The notes under the pieces: generated by a model
Databases searched by the model: none
The model's input: only the letters and a program-made list of their open reading frames with translations
Told to the model about the DNA's origin: nothing
Source: an uncultured Saprospiraceae bacterium
GTDB lineage: Bacteria; Bacteroidota; Bacteroidia; Chitinophagales; Saprospiraceae
Length of the DNA stretch: 64,000 nt
Reading direction: 5' to 3'
Assembly (NCBI GenBank): GCA_937928045.1
Contig: CALFWO010000070.1
Coordinates: forward strand, 60,385-124,384
Shown here: piece by piece, positions 54,070 to 62,758 of the stretch
Layout: every line of letters begins with the position of its first letter
Numbering within the stretch: position 1 is the first letter of the stretch
Position numbers and translations under genes: made by a program

Positions 54070-55878
54070 ATGACTCAAAATCCAGATCAAGTTCTCCAAG
54101 GAGACACACTTAAAGGAGGAGAATTTCTTATCAAAGAAACTGCCTCAAATTCCGTTTTCATTCCAGAAGATTTTAACGAAGAACAGTTAATGGTGAAGGA
54201 CATGGTCCTTGACTTTTTGAATACTGAGGTAATTCCAATGACTGATCGTATTGAGAAGATGGAAGAAGGACTTGCTCCAGCTCTGTTGGAAAAAATGGGT
54301 GAACTAGGATTACTTGGTTCACATATGCCTGAATCCTATGGAGGAATGGAAATGGACACTAATACCAATACCTTGATTTGCGATGTGATGGGACCTTCAG
54401 GATCTTTTAGCACTACTTATGCAGCTCACACTGGAATTGGGATGCTTCCAATTTTATATTTTGGAACTGAAGAACAAAAGAAGAAATATTTACCGGGATT
54501 GATTTCCGGTAAAGTAGCTGCAGCCTACTGTTTAACGGAGCCAAGTTCAGGATCGGATGCGCTAGCCGCAAAAACTAAAGCTGTGCTAACTGAAGACGGA
54601 AAACACTATATCCTAAATGGTCAAAAAATGTGGATTTCTAATGCAGGATTCGCAGATGTCTTTGTAGTTTTTGCGCAGGTTGATGGAGAAAAATTTACTG
54701 GATTTATTGTAGAGAGAGATACACCTGGAATGACGCTAGGTGCTGAAGAGCAAAAGTTGGGAATCAAAGGTTCTTCTACCAGACAAGTGTTTTTTGAGAA
54801 TGCAAAAATTCCTGCAGAAAACGTACTAGGTGATATCGGAAAAGGACACTTGATCGCTTTTAATGTTTTAAACGTTGGAAGATTTAAGCTTTGTGTACTT
54901 TGTAATGGAGGATCAAAAGAATCTGCCAATACTGCTATTAAGTATGCAAAAGAGCGAATTCAATTCAATCAGCCAATCGCGAATTTCGGTGCGATCCAAC
55001 ATAAATTAGCTGAACAAGCCATTAAGATATTTACAGTTGATTCTGCTCAATATAGAGTTTCAGATTTGATGGAGCAAAGCAAAAAAGCAAGTTCTACTAA
55101 AGGGCTTTCTTTTGAAGAAGCGAAACTTGTTGCCGCTGAAGAATATGCAATCGAATGTTCTATTTTGAAAATTGCGGGTTCCGAGGCTTTGGATTACGTT
55201 GTTGATGAAACACTTCAGGTGCATGGTGGAATGGGATTCTCAGAAGAAGGTACAGCCGCAAAAGCTTACCGAGACTCTAGGATTTCTAGAATCTATGAAG
55301 GTACCAATGAGATCAATAGAATGTTGATCGTTGATATGCTTTTCAAAAAGGCAATGAAAGGAAAATTAGATATTGTTGGTCCAGCTTGGGCAGTTCAAAA
55401 AGAATTGGCTTCAATGCCTGGATTTGAAACGCTGGAAGGAACATACGCTCAAGAATCAAAAATCCTTAAGGATTGGAAAAAAGTGATTCTTATGACCGCT
55501 GGAGCTGCTGCAAAAATGCAAATGGATGGAGAGCTAAATCTAAAGGAAGAGCAAGAAATTCTTTCTAACGTTGCTGATATGATGTGCGACCTTTATTTAG
55601 CTGAATCTACTTTTCACAGAATTGTAAGATTAAATGAAATGGATACGGACATAGATCAAGAAGTCTATGATGCTATTCTTAAGGTATTTGTTCACGATGC
55701 GAATGCAAGAATTGTGAAAAATGCAACAGATGCTTTATGTTCTTTTGCAGAGGGAGATCTTTTGAAAACCATGTTAATGGGGTTAAAAAGATTTACAAAA
55801 TATCCTCCAGTAAATGTGAAAAAAGCAAGAAGGCTAATCGCCAAAACTGTAATTGATGCAGATGGTTATTGCTTCTAA
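54070..55878 (+). CDS. Acyl-CoA dehydrogenase family protein
   Basis: The 602-residue protein has the FAD-dependent ACAD motifs AAYCLTEPSSGSDALAAKTK (about residues 152-171), YILNGQKMWISNAGFADVF (about 178-196), GFIVERDTPG, LGIKGSSTRQVFFENAKI, VHGGMGFSEEGTAAKAYRDS and SRIYEGTNEINRML (about residues 407-420). It has a C-terminal extension of about 180 residues, as in very-long-chain or ACAD9-type enzymes. It carries out the first oxidation step of fatty-acid beta-oxidation on the cytoplasmic side. It sits alone between an operator-like palindrome and a strong terminator, so single-gene regulation by fatty-acid status is plausible. Confidence 0.95.
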   Translation: MTQNPDQVLQGDTLKGGEFLIKETASNSVFIPEDFNEEQLMVKDMVLDFLNTEVIPMTDRIEKMEEGLAPALLEKMGELGLLGSHMPESYGGMEMDTNTNTLICDVMGPSGSFSTTYAAHTGIGMLPILYFGTEEQKKKYLPGLISGKVAAAYCLTEPSSGSDALAAKTKAVLTEDGKHYILNGQKMWISNAGFADVFVVFAQVDGEKFTGFIVERDTPGMTLGAEEQKLGIKGSSTRQVFFENAKIPAENVLGDIGKGHLIAFNVLNVGRFKLCVLCNGGSKESANTAIKYAKERIQFNQPIANFGAIQHKLAEQAIKIFTVDSAQYRVSDLMEQSKKASSTKGLSFEEAKLVAAEEYAIECSILKIAGSEALDYVVDETLQVHGGMGFSEEGTAAKAYRDSRISRIYEGTNEINRMLIVDMLFKKAMKGKLDIVGPAWAVQKELASMPGFETLEGTYAQESKILKDWKKVILMTAGAAAKMQMDGELNLKEEQEILSNVADMMCDLYLAESTFHRIVRLNEMDTDIDQEVYDAILKVFVHDANARIVKNATDALCSFAEGDLLKTMLMGLKRFTKYPPVNVKKARRLIAKTVIDADGYCF

Positions 55879-55905
55879 GATATAAGTTAATAATAACAAC
55901 AGTTA

Positions 55906-55947
55906 GAAAAGTCGCCTATTGAAAAATGAGCGGCTTTTCTTTTTTTT
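55906..55947 (+). terminator. Intrinsic terminator of the acyl-CoA dehydrogenase gene
   Basis: GAAAAGTCGC (55906-55915) pairs with GCGGCTTTTC (55930-55939) with one G-U pair, followed by an eight-base T run. It lies 27 bases after the stop codon. Confidence 0.8.
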
Positions 55948-55950
55948 AAG

Positions 55951-55985
55951 GCCCCAACTTTAGTCAGTCCTTCACTTACGGGGCT
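55951..55985 (-). repeat. REP-like unit C
   Basis: On the minus strand AAGTGAAGGACTGACTAAAG (55977-55958) is identical to the core of unit A1. It is bracketed by GCCCC and GGGGC, which can pair to form a stem around it. It is the fourth copy of the family in this window. Confidence 0.65.
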
Positions 55986-56341
55986 CTACGTTTCAGCGGC
56001 CCATTTCCCACGATTAATCACCTTCAATGTTTTCCCAAGACCCTTACTTTTCTTTTTTAGTATTGAAAAATGGCAATCCCACCGAGCTACCAGTTCATTG
56101 ACCAAGATGGTCATCCATCTTTTGATGCTTGTCACATTCATCAATATTTCTTTAGATTAATCTTCTTTCGTTGAATTTGTCAATGTCAGAATATTTCATG
56201 AACATTGGTTGGAATCGTTAATTTTTATATCGTATTATTCTTCGCGAAGCAAATTTTTATATATCATTGTGCAACCGTTATACCTTTTGTGACCTCTTAG
56301 GAAGGTAATATTCACATAGCTAGTACCCAGCTCGTTTCAAC

Positions 56342-56358
56342 TGATAATCTGATTATCA
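56342..56358. promoter_or_regulatory. Palindrome upstream of the first metallopeptidase gene
   Basis: TGATAATC-T-GATTATCA is a perfect 8+1+8 inverted repeat. It lies 40-56 bases upstream of the ATG at 56398 and may be an operator or a leader hairpin. Confidence 0.4.
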
Positions 56359-56397
56359 CACTAAAATTTATTATCTAACTTTAAAAGCTATCACTTT

Positions 56398-59300
56398 ATG
56401 AAGAGAATCAACTTTCTTCTCCTCTTGCTCATCCCAGCTCTAGGATTTTCTCAAAAAGCAATTTTTCAAAAAGTAACGCAAGCGCAGTACAGATCTGCTT
56501 CGGCCCCTACTTTTGAGTTAATGACGGAAGTAACAGATCAACTCGCTTCTCGATCAATTCCAACAACTGAACTTTCCAAAGGTCTTTTGTTTGAGCCGTC
56601 TTCAAGAAGCATGGATCAATTGATCAACACCAAAAGCGAACGAGTTCTTTTGAACATTTCGTTACCAGGTTATGACGAGCAAGTTCAACTAGATCTAGTT
56701 GAACATAAGTTGTTGCGAGACAACTTTATTTTAAATACGCCAAATGGATATGAGAAATATCGCAAAAGTGCATACTATCATGGTATCATTTCTGGAGATG
56801 AAAACTCCCTTGTTGCGATTTCGGTCTATCAAGATCAGATCGTTGGTTTTGTAAACAATCGTCAAGGTAATTTTGTGATCGGTAAATTAAAAACAGATCA
56901 AACTACGCACATTGTATACAATGACAAAGACCTAAATGGAATTCCTGATTGGGAATGTGCTACACCAGATGATGATAGAGAATATGCCACAGAAATGTTG
57001 GAGTGGAATGATGCTTCTAGAGATGTTGGAGACTGTATCAATGTTTATATTGAAATAGACAATGATATCGTTACTCAAAAAGGGGGCGCTGGTCCAGCAA
57101 CAGATTATGTAACTGGCCTTTTTAATGAAGTAATCACATTATATGCTAATGAACAATTAGCAATGGCTATTTCTGAAGTTTTTGCATGGACGACTACCTC
57201 TCCGTATTCTTCGTCTTCTTCTTCTGGAATGCTAAATGACTTTCAAAATAATGTTGGTACTTTCAATGGAGACTTAGCACACTTGGTTTCTTATCAAGCA
57301 AGTGGTGGAATAGCTGCTGGGTTCAATGGAATCTGTGCAAGTAATCCGGACAACTCAATGTGTTTTAGTAGTATCGCATCTACTTATAATGCTGTACCAA
57401 CCTATTCTTGGTCGGTAATGGTAACTACCCACGAAATGGGTCACTTAATTGGCTCAAGACATACGCACGCTTGTGTATGGAACGGCAACGGTACAGCGAT
57501 TGATGGATGTGCAGGACAAACTGAAGGTTCTTGCCCGCTTCCAGGAAATCCTTCTGGTGGTGGAACAATCATGAGTTACTGTCATTTGCAAAACGTAGGA
57601 ATAAATCTTGCAAATGGTTTTGGACCTCAACCTGGAAACGTAATTAGAAATACAGTAGCCAATGCGAACTGTCTAGGCCAATGCGGTCCGGCCGGGCCAA
57701 CATGTTCAGATGGAATACAAAATGGCCAAGAAACTGGCGTAGATTGTGGCGGACCAGATTGTCCAGCTTGTCCACAGCCATGTACAGACAACGAAGTTAC
57801 TTTGACCATTAATTTGGATAATTATCCAGAAGAAACGAGTTGGCAAGTAACTGATGTGAATGGTTCTATTGTCGCATCAGGAGGAACCTATCCAAACCAA
57901 CCGGATGGATCAACTGTGACGGAAGACATTTGTTTGGTTGATGGATGTTATGATTTTACAATTTTAGATTCCTATGGTGATGGAATTTGCTGCGCTTATG
58001 GAAATGGTTCTTACGCATTAACCGATGCAACTGGTCAAGTACTTGCATCGGGTGGAGCATTTGGTTCTTCAGAAACAACAAATTTCTGCCAAGGAAATCA
58101 AGGTCCAACTTGTTTTGATGGAATACAAAATGGACAAGAGACCGGGGTAGATTGTGGAGGCCCAGATTGTCCAGCATGTCCTACTTGTTTTGATGGAATA
58201 CAAAATGGCCAAGAAACTGGGGTAGATTGTGGAGGCCCAGATTGCCCTGCATGCCCTACTTGTAATGATGGTATGCAGAATGGTCAAGAGACCGGGGTAG
58301 ATTGTGGAGGCCCGGATTGTCCAGCATGTCCTACTTGTGATGATGGAATACTTAATGGTCAAGAGACCGGAGTAGATTGCGGTGGACCAGATTGTCCGGC
58401 ATGTCCGCCTTCAGGTTGTACTGATAATGAAGTGTCACTCACTATTGTTTTGGATAATTACCCAGGAGAAACTTCTTGGTCTATTACCAATTCAGCAGGA
58501 ACGATTGTGGCTTCTGGAGGAAACTACGGTGGATTAGGAGCTGGTGCTACTGTTGTAGAAGTAGCATGTTTAGTTAACGGATGTTATGACCTAAATATGT
58601 TTGATTCCTATGGCGACGGTATTTGCTGTAGCTATGGAAATGGATCTTATGTCCTAACCGAAGCAAGCGGAGCCATACTAGCATCAGGTGGCATATTCGG
58701 ATCTTCGGAGTCTACAACATTCTGTCAACCAACTGGTGGCGGAGGACCTACTTGTACTGATGGAATTCAGAATGGTCAAGAAACAGGTGTAGATTGTGGT
58801 GGCCCAGATTGTGATCCTTGTCCTGGAGGTGGAAATATTCCGCTATTCGGTTCTTACTTTGAAACTGGCTGGGACGGCTGGCAAGATGGCGGAGTAGATT
58901 GCTACAGATATGGAGGTTCTAGATCTTACGAAGGAAACTTCTCTATTCGCTTAAGAGATAACAGTGGTACAAATTCTGCAATGACTTCTGGTGGCGTTAA
59001 TCTAGCACCTTACAGCTCTATTCAAATAGACTTCGCTTTCTATGCACACAGTATGGAGAATGGAGAGGATTTCTTCTTGAGATTTAATGGAGGAAACGGA
59101 TGGCAAACAGTAGATTCTTGGGCAAGAGGTACTGACTTTAACAACAGTACCTTCTACACAGTATCGGTTACTATGAATGCATCCGACTTTAATTTCGGAG
59201 CTAATAGTCAATTTAGATTCCAGTGTGATGCTTCTTCAAATCAAGATCATATCTATATAGACCAGGTTGAAGTTTCGGCAACAACCGGTGGTTCTTTGAT

Positions 59301-59610
59301 AGAAGGTGGAACATTGAGTATAATCGAAGATCAAGGACCTGTAGAAGAGTATGGTCAGAATCAATCTACTTCATTACAAGCTAATGAAATCGAAATGTAT
59401 CCGAACCCTGCTGCAGACGCGATCACGCTAAGAGCTAACAATGAGATTCAACTGATTCAAATCGTATCTACTAGTGGAAAATTGGTCAAGGAATTAAATT
59501 CAAAATCTTACAATCAGGAGATTTTAATTGCGGATTTACAACCAGGAATTTACTATGTCATGGTGCACATCAATGGCGAAATAATTCCTCAAAAATTAGT
59601 GAAGTTGTAA
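56398..59610 (+). CDS. Secreted reprolysin-like metallopeptidase with Cys-rich repeats and T9SS sorting domain
   Basis: The 1070-residue protein has a signal peptide (MKRINFLLLLLIPALGFS), a propeptide and an M12-type metallopeptidase domain. The zinc site is TTHEMGHLIGSRHTHACVW (HExxHxxGxxH, about residues 342-360), with a Met-turn in GGTIMSYCH (about 389). Six copies of a 25-residue module TCxDGIQNGQETGVDCGGPD plus CPACP follow, four of them in tandem, and two longer modules ending in DSYGDGICCAYGNGSY. A jelly-roll or MAM-like region (YFETGWDGWQDGG) precedes the type A sorting domain (MYPNPAADAITLRANNE). It is exported by type IX secretion and probably degrades extracellular protein. Paralogue of the next gene. 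Confidence 0.93.
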   Translation: MKRINFLLLLLIPALGFSQKAIFQKVTQAQYRSASAPTFELMTEVTDQLASRSIPTTELSKGLLFEPSSRSMDQLINTKSERVLLNISLPGYDEQVQLDLVEHKLLRDNFILNTPNGYEKYRKSAYYHGIISGDENSLVAISVYQDQIVGFVNNRQGNFVIGKLKTDQTTHIVYNDKDLNGIPDWECATPDDDREYATEMLEWNDASRDVGDCINVYIEIDNDIVTQKGGAGPATDYVTGLFNEVITLYANEQLAMAISEVFAWTTTSPYSSSSSSGMLNDFQNNVGTFNGDLAHLVSYQASGGIAAGFNGICASNPDNSMCFSSIASTYNAVPTYSWSVMVTTHEMGHLIGSRHTHACVWNGNGTAIDGCAGQTEGSCPLPGNPSGGGTIMSYCHLQNVGINLANGFGPQPGNVIRNTVANANCLGQCGPAGPTCSDGIQNGQETGVDCGGPDCPACPQPCTDNEVTLTINLDNYPEETSWQVTDVNGSIVASGGTYPNQPDGSTVTEDICLVDGCYDFTILDSYGDGICCAYGNGSYALTDATGQVLASGGAFGSSETTNFCQGNQGPTCFDGIQNGQETGVDCGGPDCPACPTCFDGIQNGQETGVDCGGPDCPACPTCNDGMQNGQETGVDCGGPDCPACPTCDDGILNGQETGVDCGGPDCPACPPSGCTDNEVSLTIVLDNYPGETSWSITNSAGTIVASGGNYGGLGAGATVVEVACLVNGCYDLNMFDSYGDGICCSYGNGSYVLTEASGAILASGGIFGSSESTTFCQPTGGGGPTCTDGIQNGQETGVDCGGPDCDPCPGGGNIPLFGSYFETGWDGWQDGGVDCYRYGGSRSYEGNFSIRLRDNSGTNSAMTSGGVNLAPYSSIQIDFAFYAHSMENGEDFFLRFNGGNGWQTVDSWARGTDFNNSTFYTVSVTMNASDFNFGANSQFRFQCDASSNQDHIYIDQVEVSATTGGSLIEGGTLSIIEDQGPVEEYGQNQSTSLQANEIEMYPNPAADAITLRANNEIQLIQIVSTSGKLVKELNSKSYNQEILIADLQPGIYYVMVHINGEIIPQKLVKL
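58108..58407 (+). repeat. Four tandem 75-bp units inside the first metallopeptidase gene
   Basis: Units start at 58108, 58183, 58258 and 58333, each 75 bp, encoding the 25-residue Cys-rich module. They are nearly identical at the DNA level. Single copies of the same unit lie at 57700-57774 and 58750-58824. Confidence 0.9.
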
Positions 59611-59634
59611 TTCATTAGAATTATAAAGAATATA

Positions 59635-59665
59635 GGGTTGCTTTACTAAAAGCAACCCTTTTTTT
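59635..59665 (+). terminator. Intrinsic terminator of the first metallopeptidase gene
   Basis: GGGTTGCTTT (59635-59644) and AAAGCAACCC (59649-59658) form a 10-bp stem with an ACTA loop, followed by seven T. It lies 25 bases after the stop. Confidence 0.88.
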
Positions 59666-59800
59666 GTGCTTCTCGGTCCATAAGAGCAAATGCTTGATTA
59701 AATAAATGGCAATTCTAATGGTTTGAAGTATAAAAAACTGATCTTAATCATTTTTAAAAATAAAAGTTTTGCAATAGTTTAAATACGTAAAATTATTTGT

Positions 59801-59808
59801 TATACTTG
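59801..59808 (+). promoter_or_regulatory. -7-like element TATACTTG before the second metallopeptidase gene
   Basis: TATACTTG differs from TAnnTTTG at one base. The nearest upstream TTTG (59768-59771) is too far for the usual -33 spacing, so the promoter call is tentative. It would give a leader of about 125 bases. Confidence 0.35.
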
Positions 59809-59876
59809 CATTACTCCAACGCGTCATATCCTTTTTGTAATTCGATAATTCGAATTGCTTCAAAATGTACTAATTA

Positions 59877-59910
59877 GCTACAGCTATGAACAGCTGTGGC
59901 CTTTTATTTC
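59877..59910 (+). promoter_or_regulatory. Terminator-like leader hairpin (possible attenuator)
   Basis: GCTACAGCT (59877-59885) pairs with AGCTGTGGC (59892-59900) with one G-U pair and a six-base loop, followed by CTTTTATTTC. It lies 38 bases before the ATG at 59939, inside the expected 5' leader, where it could reduce read-through into the gene. Confidence 0.4.
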
Positions 59911-59938
59911 TATCTAATAACCACTAAAATTTTAAAAA

Positions 59939-62674
59939 ATGAAGAGAATTAAACTGTTACTATTTTTACTGGTTCCGGTTTTTGGTTTTTCGCAGCAAGC
60001 GATTTACCAGAAAGTGATGGACATGCAGAGCATTGATAGTGAAGTGGCTCCAAACTTTGAGCTAATGACCGAAATTTCGCATGACATTTCCTCCAGGGCC
60101 ACTACCCTTGAAGAAGTTAAAAGCGGGGTTGTTTTTTCTCCTGCTCTCAGCAGTATGAAAAGAATCATGGAAGCATCCAAGGACAGAATAACCATGGACT
60201 TTACACTTCCTGATAATCAAGGGGATGTCAAACTTGACCTTGTCAAACACAAGTTGTTAACGGATGATTTTATTCTATCAACTTCAGGCAATGGAAATAT
60301 TAAATATAAGACAGGCGCCTATTATCATGGTATCATTTCTGGCGATGCCAATTCCCTTGTTGCTATTTCCATCTTCGAAAATGAAATCGTAGGGTTTATC
60401 AACAATGACAATGGAAATTACGTCATTGGGAAATTAAATGATTCAGATAAAGAGCACATTATTTATAATGATAGGAATTTAACAGCTGCTCCAAACTGGG
60501 AATGTACCACTCCCGATGATGATATTGAATACCCTGCAGAGATGTTGACTTGGGAAGGTTCCTCAAGAGATGTAGGAGATTGCATCAGAGTTTATATCGA
60601 AATTGATGACGATATCGTTTCGCAAAAAGGAGGTGCCACTCCAGCTACCAATTACATTACTGGCTTGTTCAATGAAGTAATTACACTTTATGCCAACGAA
60701 CAATTGGCCATGGCAATTTCTGAGATAAAAGCATGGACAACAAATTCACCTTATTCTTCAAACAGTTCTTCAGGAATGTTATCGGATTTCCAAAATAATA
60801 CCGGATCGTTTAATGGAGATCTAGGGCACTTGGTCTCTTACCAAGCAAGTGGTGGAATTGCTGCAGGTTTTTCTGGAATTTGCAATTCTAATCCGGACAA
60901 CTCGAAATGCTTCAGTAGCATTGATCCTTCTTACAATTCCGTTCCTTCCTATTCTTATTCTGTGATGGTGACTACTCACGAAATGGGTCACTTGATTGGA
61001 TCGAGACATACGCATGCTTGTGTATGGAATGGAAACAATACAGCAATAGATGGCTGTTCCGGTCAAACTGAAGGCTCCTGCTCACTTCCAGGAAATCCTT
61101 CAAATGGCGGTACAATTATGAGCTATTGTCATATTACAAGTGCGGGTATTAACTTTAACTTAGGCTTCGGGCCTCAGCCTGGTGCAGTAATTAGAAATAC
61201 TGTAGCAAATGCAAACTGTCTTTCAACTTGTGGCGGTGGCGGTGGACCAACTTGTACTGATGGTGTTCAGAATGGTCAAGAAACAGGCGTAGATTGTGGT
61301 GGGCCAGATTGTCCAGCATGTCCTCCAGGATGTTCTGACAATGAAGTTACTTTATCTTTCGTTTTTGACAACTATCCAGAAGAAACAAGTTGGACCATTA
61401 AAAACAGTTCAGGAACAACAGTAGCCTCGGGTGGTACTTACGGAAGTCAACCTGATGGTTCTTCGCTTTCCATTTCTGAATGCCTAGTCGACGGTTGTTA
61501 CGATCTGACAATACTAGATGCTTATGGCGATGGAATTTGTTGTGCTTACGGCTCAGGTTCATATACTTTGACTGATGCATCAGGATCGGTATTGGCTTCA
61601 GGAGGATCTTTTGGCTCTTCTGACGTTACTAACTTTTGCGTTGGAAATGGATCGGCACCTACTTGTACAGATGGAGTTCAGAATGGTCAAGAAACCGGAG
61701 TAGACTGTGGAGGTCCGGATTGTGCTACTTGTCCAACATGTAATGATGGAATCCAAAATGGTCAAGAAACGGGAGTAGATTGCGGTGGTCCAGATTGCTC
61801 TGCTTGCCCAACCTGTAATGATGGTGTACAGAATGGCCAAGAAACCGGCGTTGACTGTGGTGGACCAGATTGTGCAGCTTGCCCTCCAGGAGGAACAACA
61901 GAATTATTCGGTTCTTACTTCGAAACTGGACTTGATGGTTGGGTTGATGGAGGAGGCGATTGCTACCGTTATAATGGATCAAGATCTTATGAAGGCAGTA
62001 GATCCATGAGATTAAGAGACAACTCTGGAACAAGCTCTTCGATGACTAGAAACAATGTCAATCTTACTGGCTATTCTTCTGTAGAATTGTCTTTCTACTT
62101 TTATGCCTATAGTATGGAAACTGGAGAAGATTTCTGGTTACGAGTGAATGATGGATCAGGATGGCAGACCGTTGGTGTTTGGGCCAGTGGATCAAGCTTT
62201 AACAACAATACTTTCTATACAACTTCAGTGACAATTAGTGCTGCTGATTTCAATTTCAATTCTGGATTTGATTTTAGAATTCAGTGTGATGCTTCTGCTA
62301 ATGCAGATCAAGTTTATATTGATCAGGTAGTAGCTGTGGCTTCTTCAGGAGGTGCTTTGATTGAAGGAACAGGAATCAATTATGTTAATGAATTAGGAAC
62401 CATTAATGTTCAACCTACAGATTTGACGTTGCCTTCAGTTGTTGGAAATGAAATTAAAATGTATCCGAATCCGGCGACAGATAGAGTTTCAGTTGTTTCG
62501 AACAACGAGATTGAATCTATTCAAATCATTTCTACCAATGGACAATTGGTGAGATCAATAGAAACAAAAGCGTACAATAAGGAAGTAATACTTTCTGATT
62601 TACAACCTGGCGTTTACTATCTAATGATTCAAGTGAATGGTGAAATCATTCCTGAGAAACTAATAAAAATGTAA
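59939..62674 (+). CDS. Secreted reprolysin-like metallopeptidase with T9SS sorting domain, paralogue 2
   Basis: The 911-residue protein parallels the gene upstream over its whole length. It has a signal peptide (MKRIKLLLFLLVPVFGFS), a zinc site TTHEMGHLIGSRHTHACVW and a Met-turn GGTIMSYCH. It has one DAYGDGICCAYGSGSY module, four 25-residue Cys-rich units (one single, three tandem), the jelly-roll region YFETGLDGWVDGGGDC and the sorting domain MYPNPATDRVSVVSNNE ending in EIIPEKLIKM. It lacks the second long module and two Cys-rich units present in its partner. The tandem pair clearly arose by gene duplication followed by loss or gain of repeat units. Each gene has its own terminator. Confidence 0.93.
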   Translation: MKRIKLLLFLLVPVFGFSQQAIYQKVMDMQSIDSEVAPNFELMTEISHDISSRATTLEEVKSGVVFSPALSSMKRIMEASKDRITMDFTLPDNQGDVKLDLVKHKLLTDDFILSTSGNGNIKYKTGAYYHGIISGDANSLVAISIFENEIVGFINNDNGNYVIGKLNDSDKEHIIYNDRNLTAAPNWECTTPDDDIEYPAEMLTWEGSSRDVGDCIRVYIEIDDDIVSQKGGATPATNYITGLFNEVITLYANEQLAMAISEIKAWTTNSPYSSNSSSGMLSDFQNNTGSFNGDLGHLVSYQASGGIAAGFSGICNSNPDNSKCFSSIDPSYNSVPSYSYSVMVTTHEMGHLIGSRHTHACVWNGNNTAIDGCSGQTEGSCSLPGNPSNGGTIMSYCHITSAGINFNLGFGPQPGAVIRNTVANANCLSTCGGGGGPTCTDGVQNGQETGVDCGGPDCPACPPGCSDNEVTLSFVFDNYPEETSWTIKNSSGTTVASGGTYGSQPDGSSLSISECLVDGCYDLTILDAYGDGICCAYGSGSYTLTDASGSVLASGGSFGSSDVTNFCVGNGSAPTCTDGVQNGQETGVDCGGPDCATCPTCNDGIQNGQETGVDCGGPDCSACPTCNDGVQNGQETGVDCGGPDCAACPPGGTTELFGSYFETGLDGWVDGGGDCYRYNGSRSYEGSRSMRLRDNSGTSSSMTRNNVNLTGYSSVELSFYFYAYSMETGEDFWLRVNDGSGWQTVGVWASGSSFNNNTFYTTSVTISAADFNFNSGFDFRIQCDASANADQVYIDQVVAVASSGGALIEGTGINYVNELGTINVQPTDLTLPSVVGNEIKMYPNPATDRVSVVSNNEIESIQIISTNGQLVRSIETKAYNKEVILSDLQPGVYYLMIQVNGEIIPEKLIKM
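61250..61324 (+). repeat. Single 75-bp Cys-rich unit in the second metallopeptidase gene
   Basis: Encodes one TCTDGVQNGQETGVDCGG-type module at the junction between the peptidase domain and the first long module, matching the single unit at 57700-57774 in the paralogue. Confidence 0.8.
61661..61885 (+). repeat. Three tandem 75-bp units inside the second metallopeptidase gene
   Basis: Units start at 61661, 61736 and 61811. They encode the same 25-residue module as the array in the upstream paralogue, with third-base differences showing some divergence. Array sizes differ between the genes (four versus three). Confidence 0.9.
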
Positions 62675-62702
62675 AGAGGTAATTAATAGATTTATTGATT
62701 TA

Positions 62703-62732
62703 GGACTGTTCTCAGGAGCAGTCCTTTTTTTT
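62703..62732 (+). terminator. Intrinsic terminator of the second metallopeptidase gene
   Basis: GGACTG (62703-62708) and CAGTCC (62719-62724) pair around a 10-base loop that adds a weak TCT/AG extension, followed by eight T. It lies 28 bases after the stop. Confidence 0.8.
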
Positions 62733-62758
62733 AAACATTATAAGAGTTGAAAATTATT

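Larger units (their letters stand above)
55879..56397. other. Intergenic region before the first T9SS metallopeptidase
   Basis: These 519 bases hold the dehydrogenase terminator (55906-55947), REP-like unit C (55951-55985) and a palindrome (56342-56358), and no convincing gene. A 35-codon frame at 56070-56174 is noted but not accepted. A possible promoter lies near TACCTTTTG at about 56279. Confidence 0.55.
59611..59938. other. Intergenic region between the paired metallopeptidase genes
   Basis: These 328 bases hold a terminator (59635-59665), a probable -7 element (59801-59808) and a terminator-like leader hairpin (59877-59900). No additional gene is seen. A TTCGATAATTCGAA imperfect palindrome lies around 59841-59854. 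Confidence 0.55.

Noticed and set aside
56070..56174. A 35-codon plus-strand frame (MAIPPSYQFIDQDGHPSF...)
   Set aside because: Too short, no signal peptide, no recognised family and no promoter; may be a remnant but cannot be supported.
58108..58407. Regular repeats that might suggest a CRISPR array
   Set aside because: Units are contiguous, in frame and translated as a Cys-rich module; there are no spacers.
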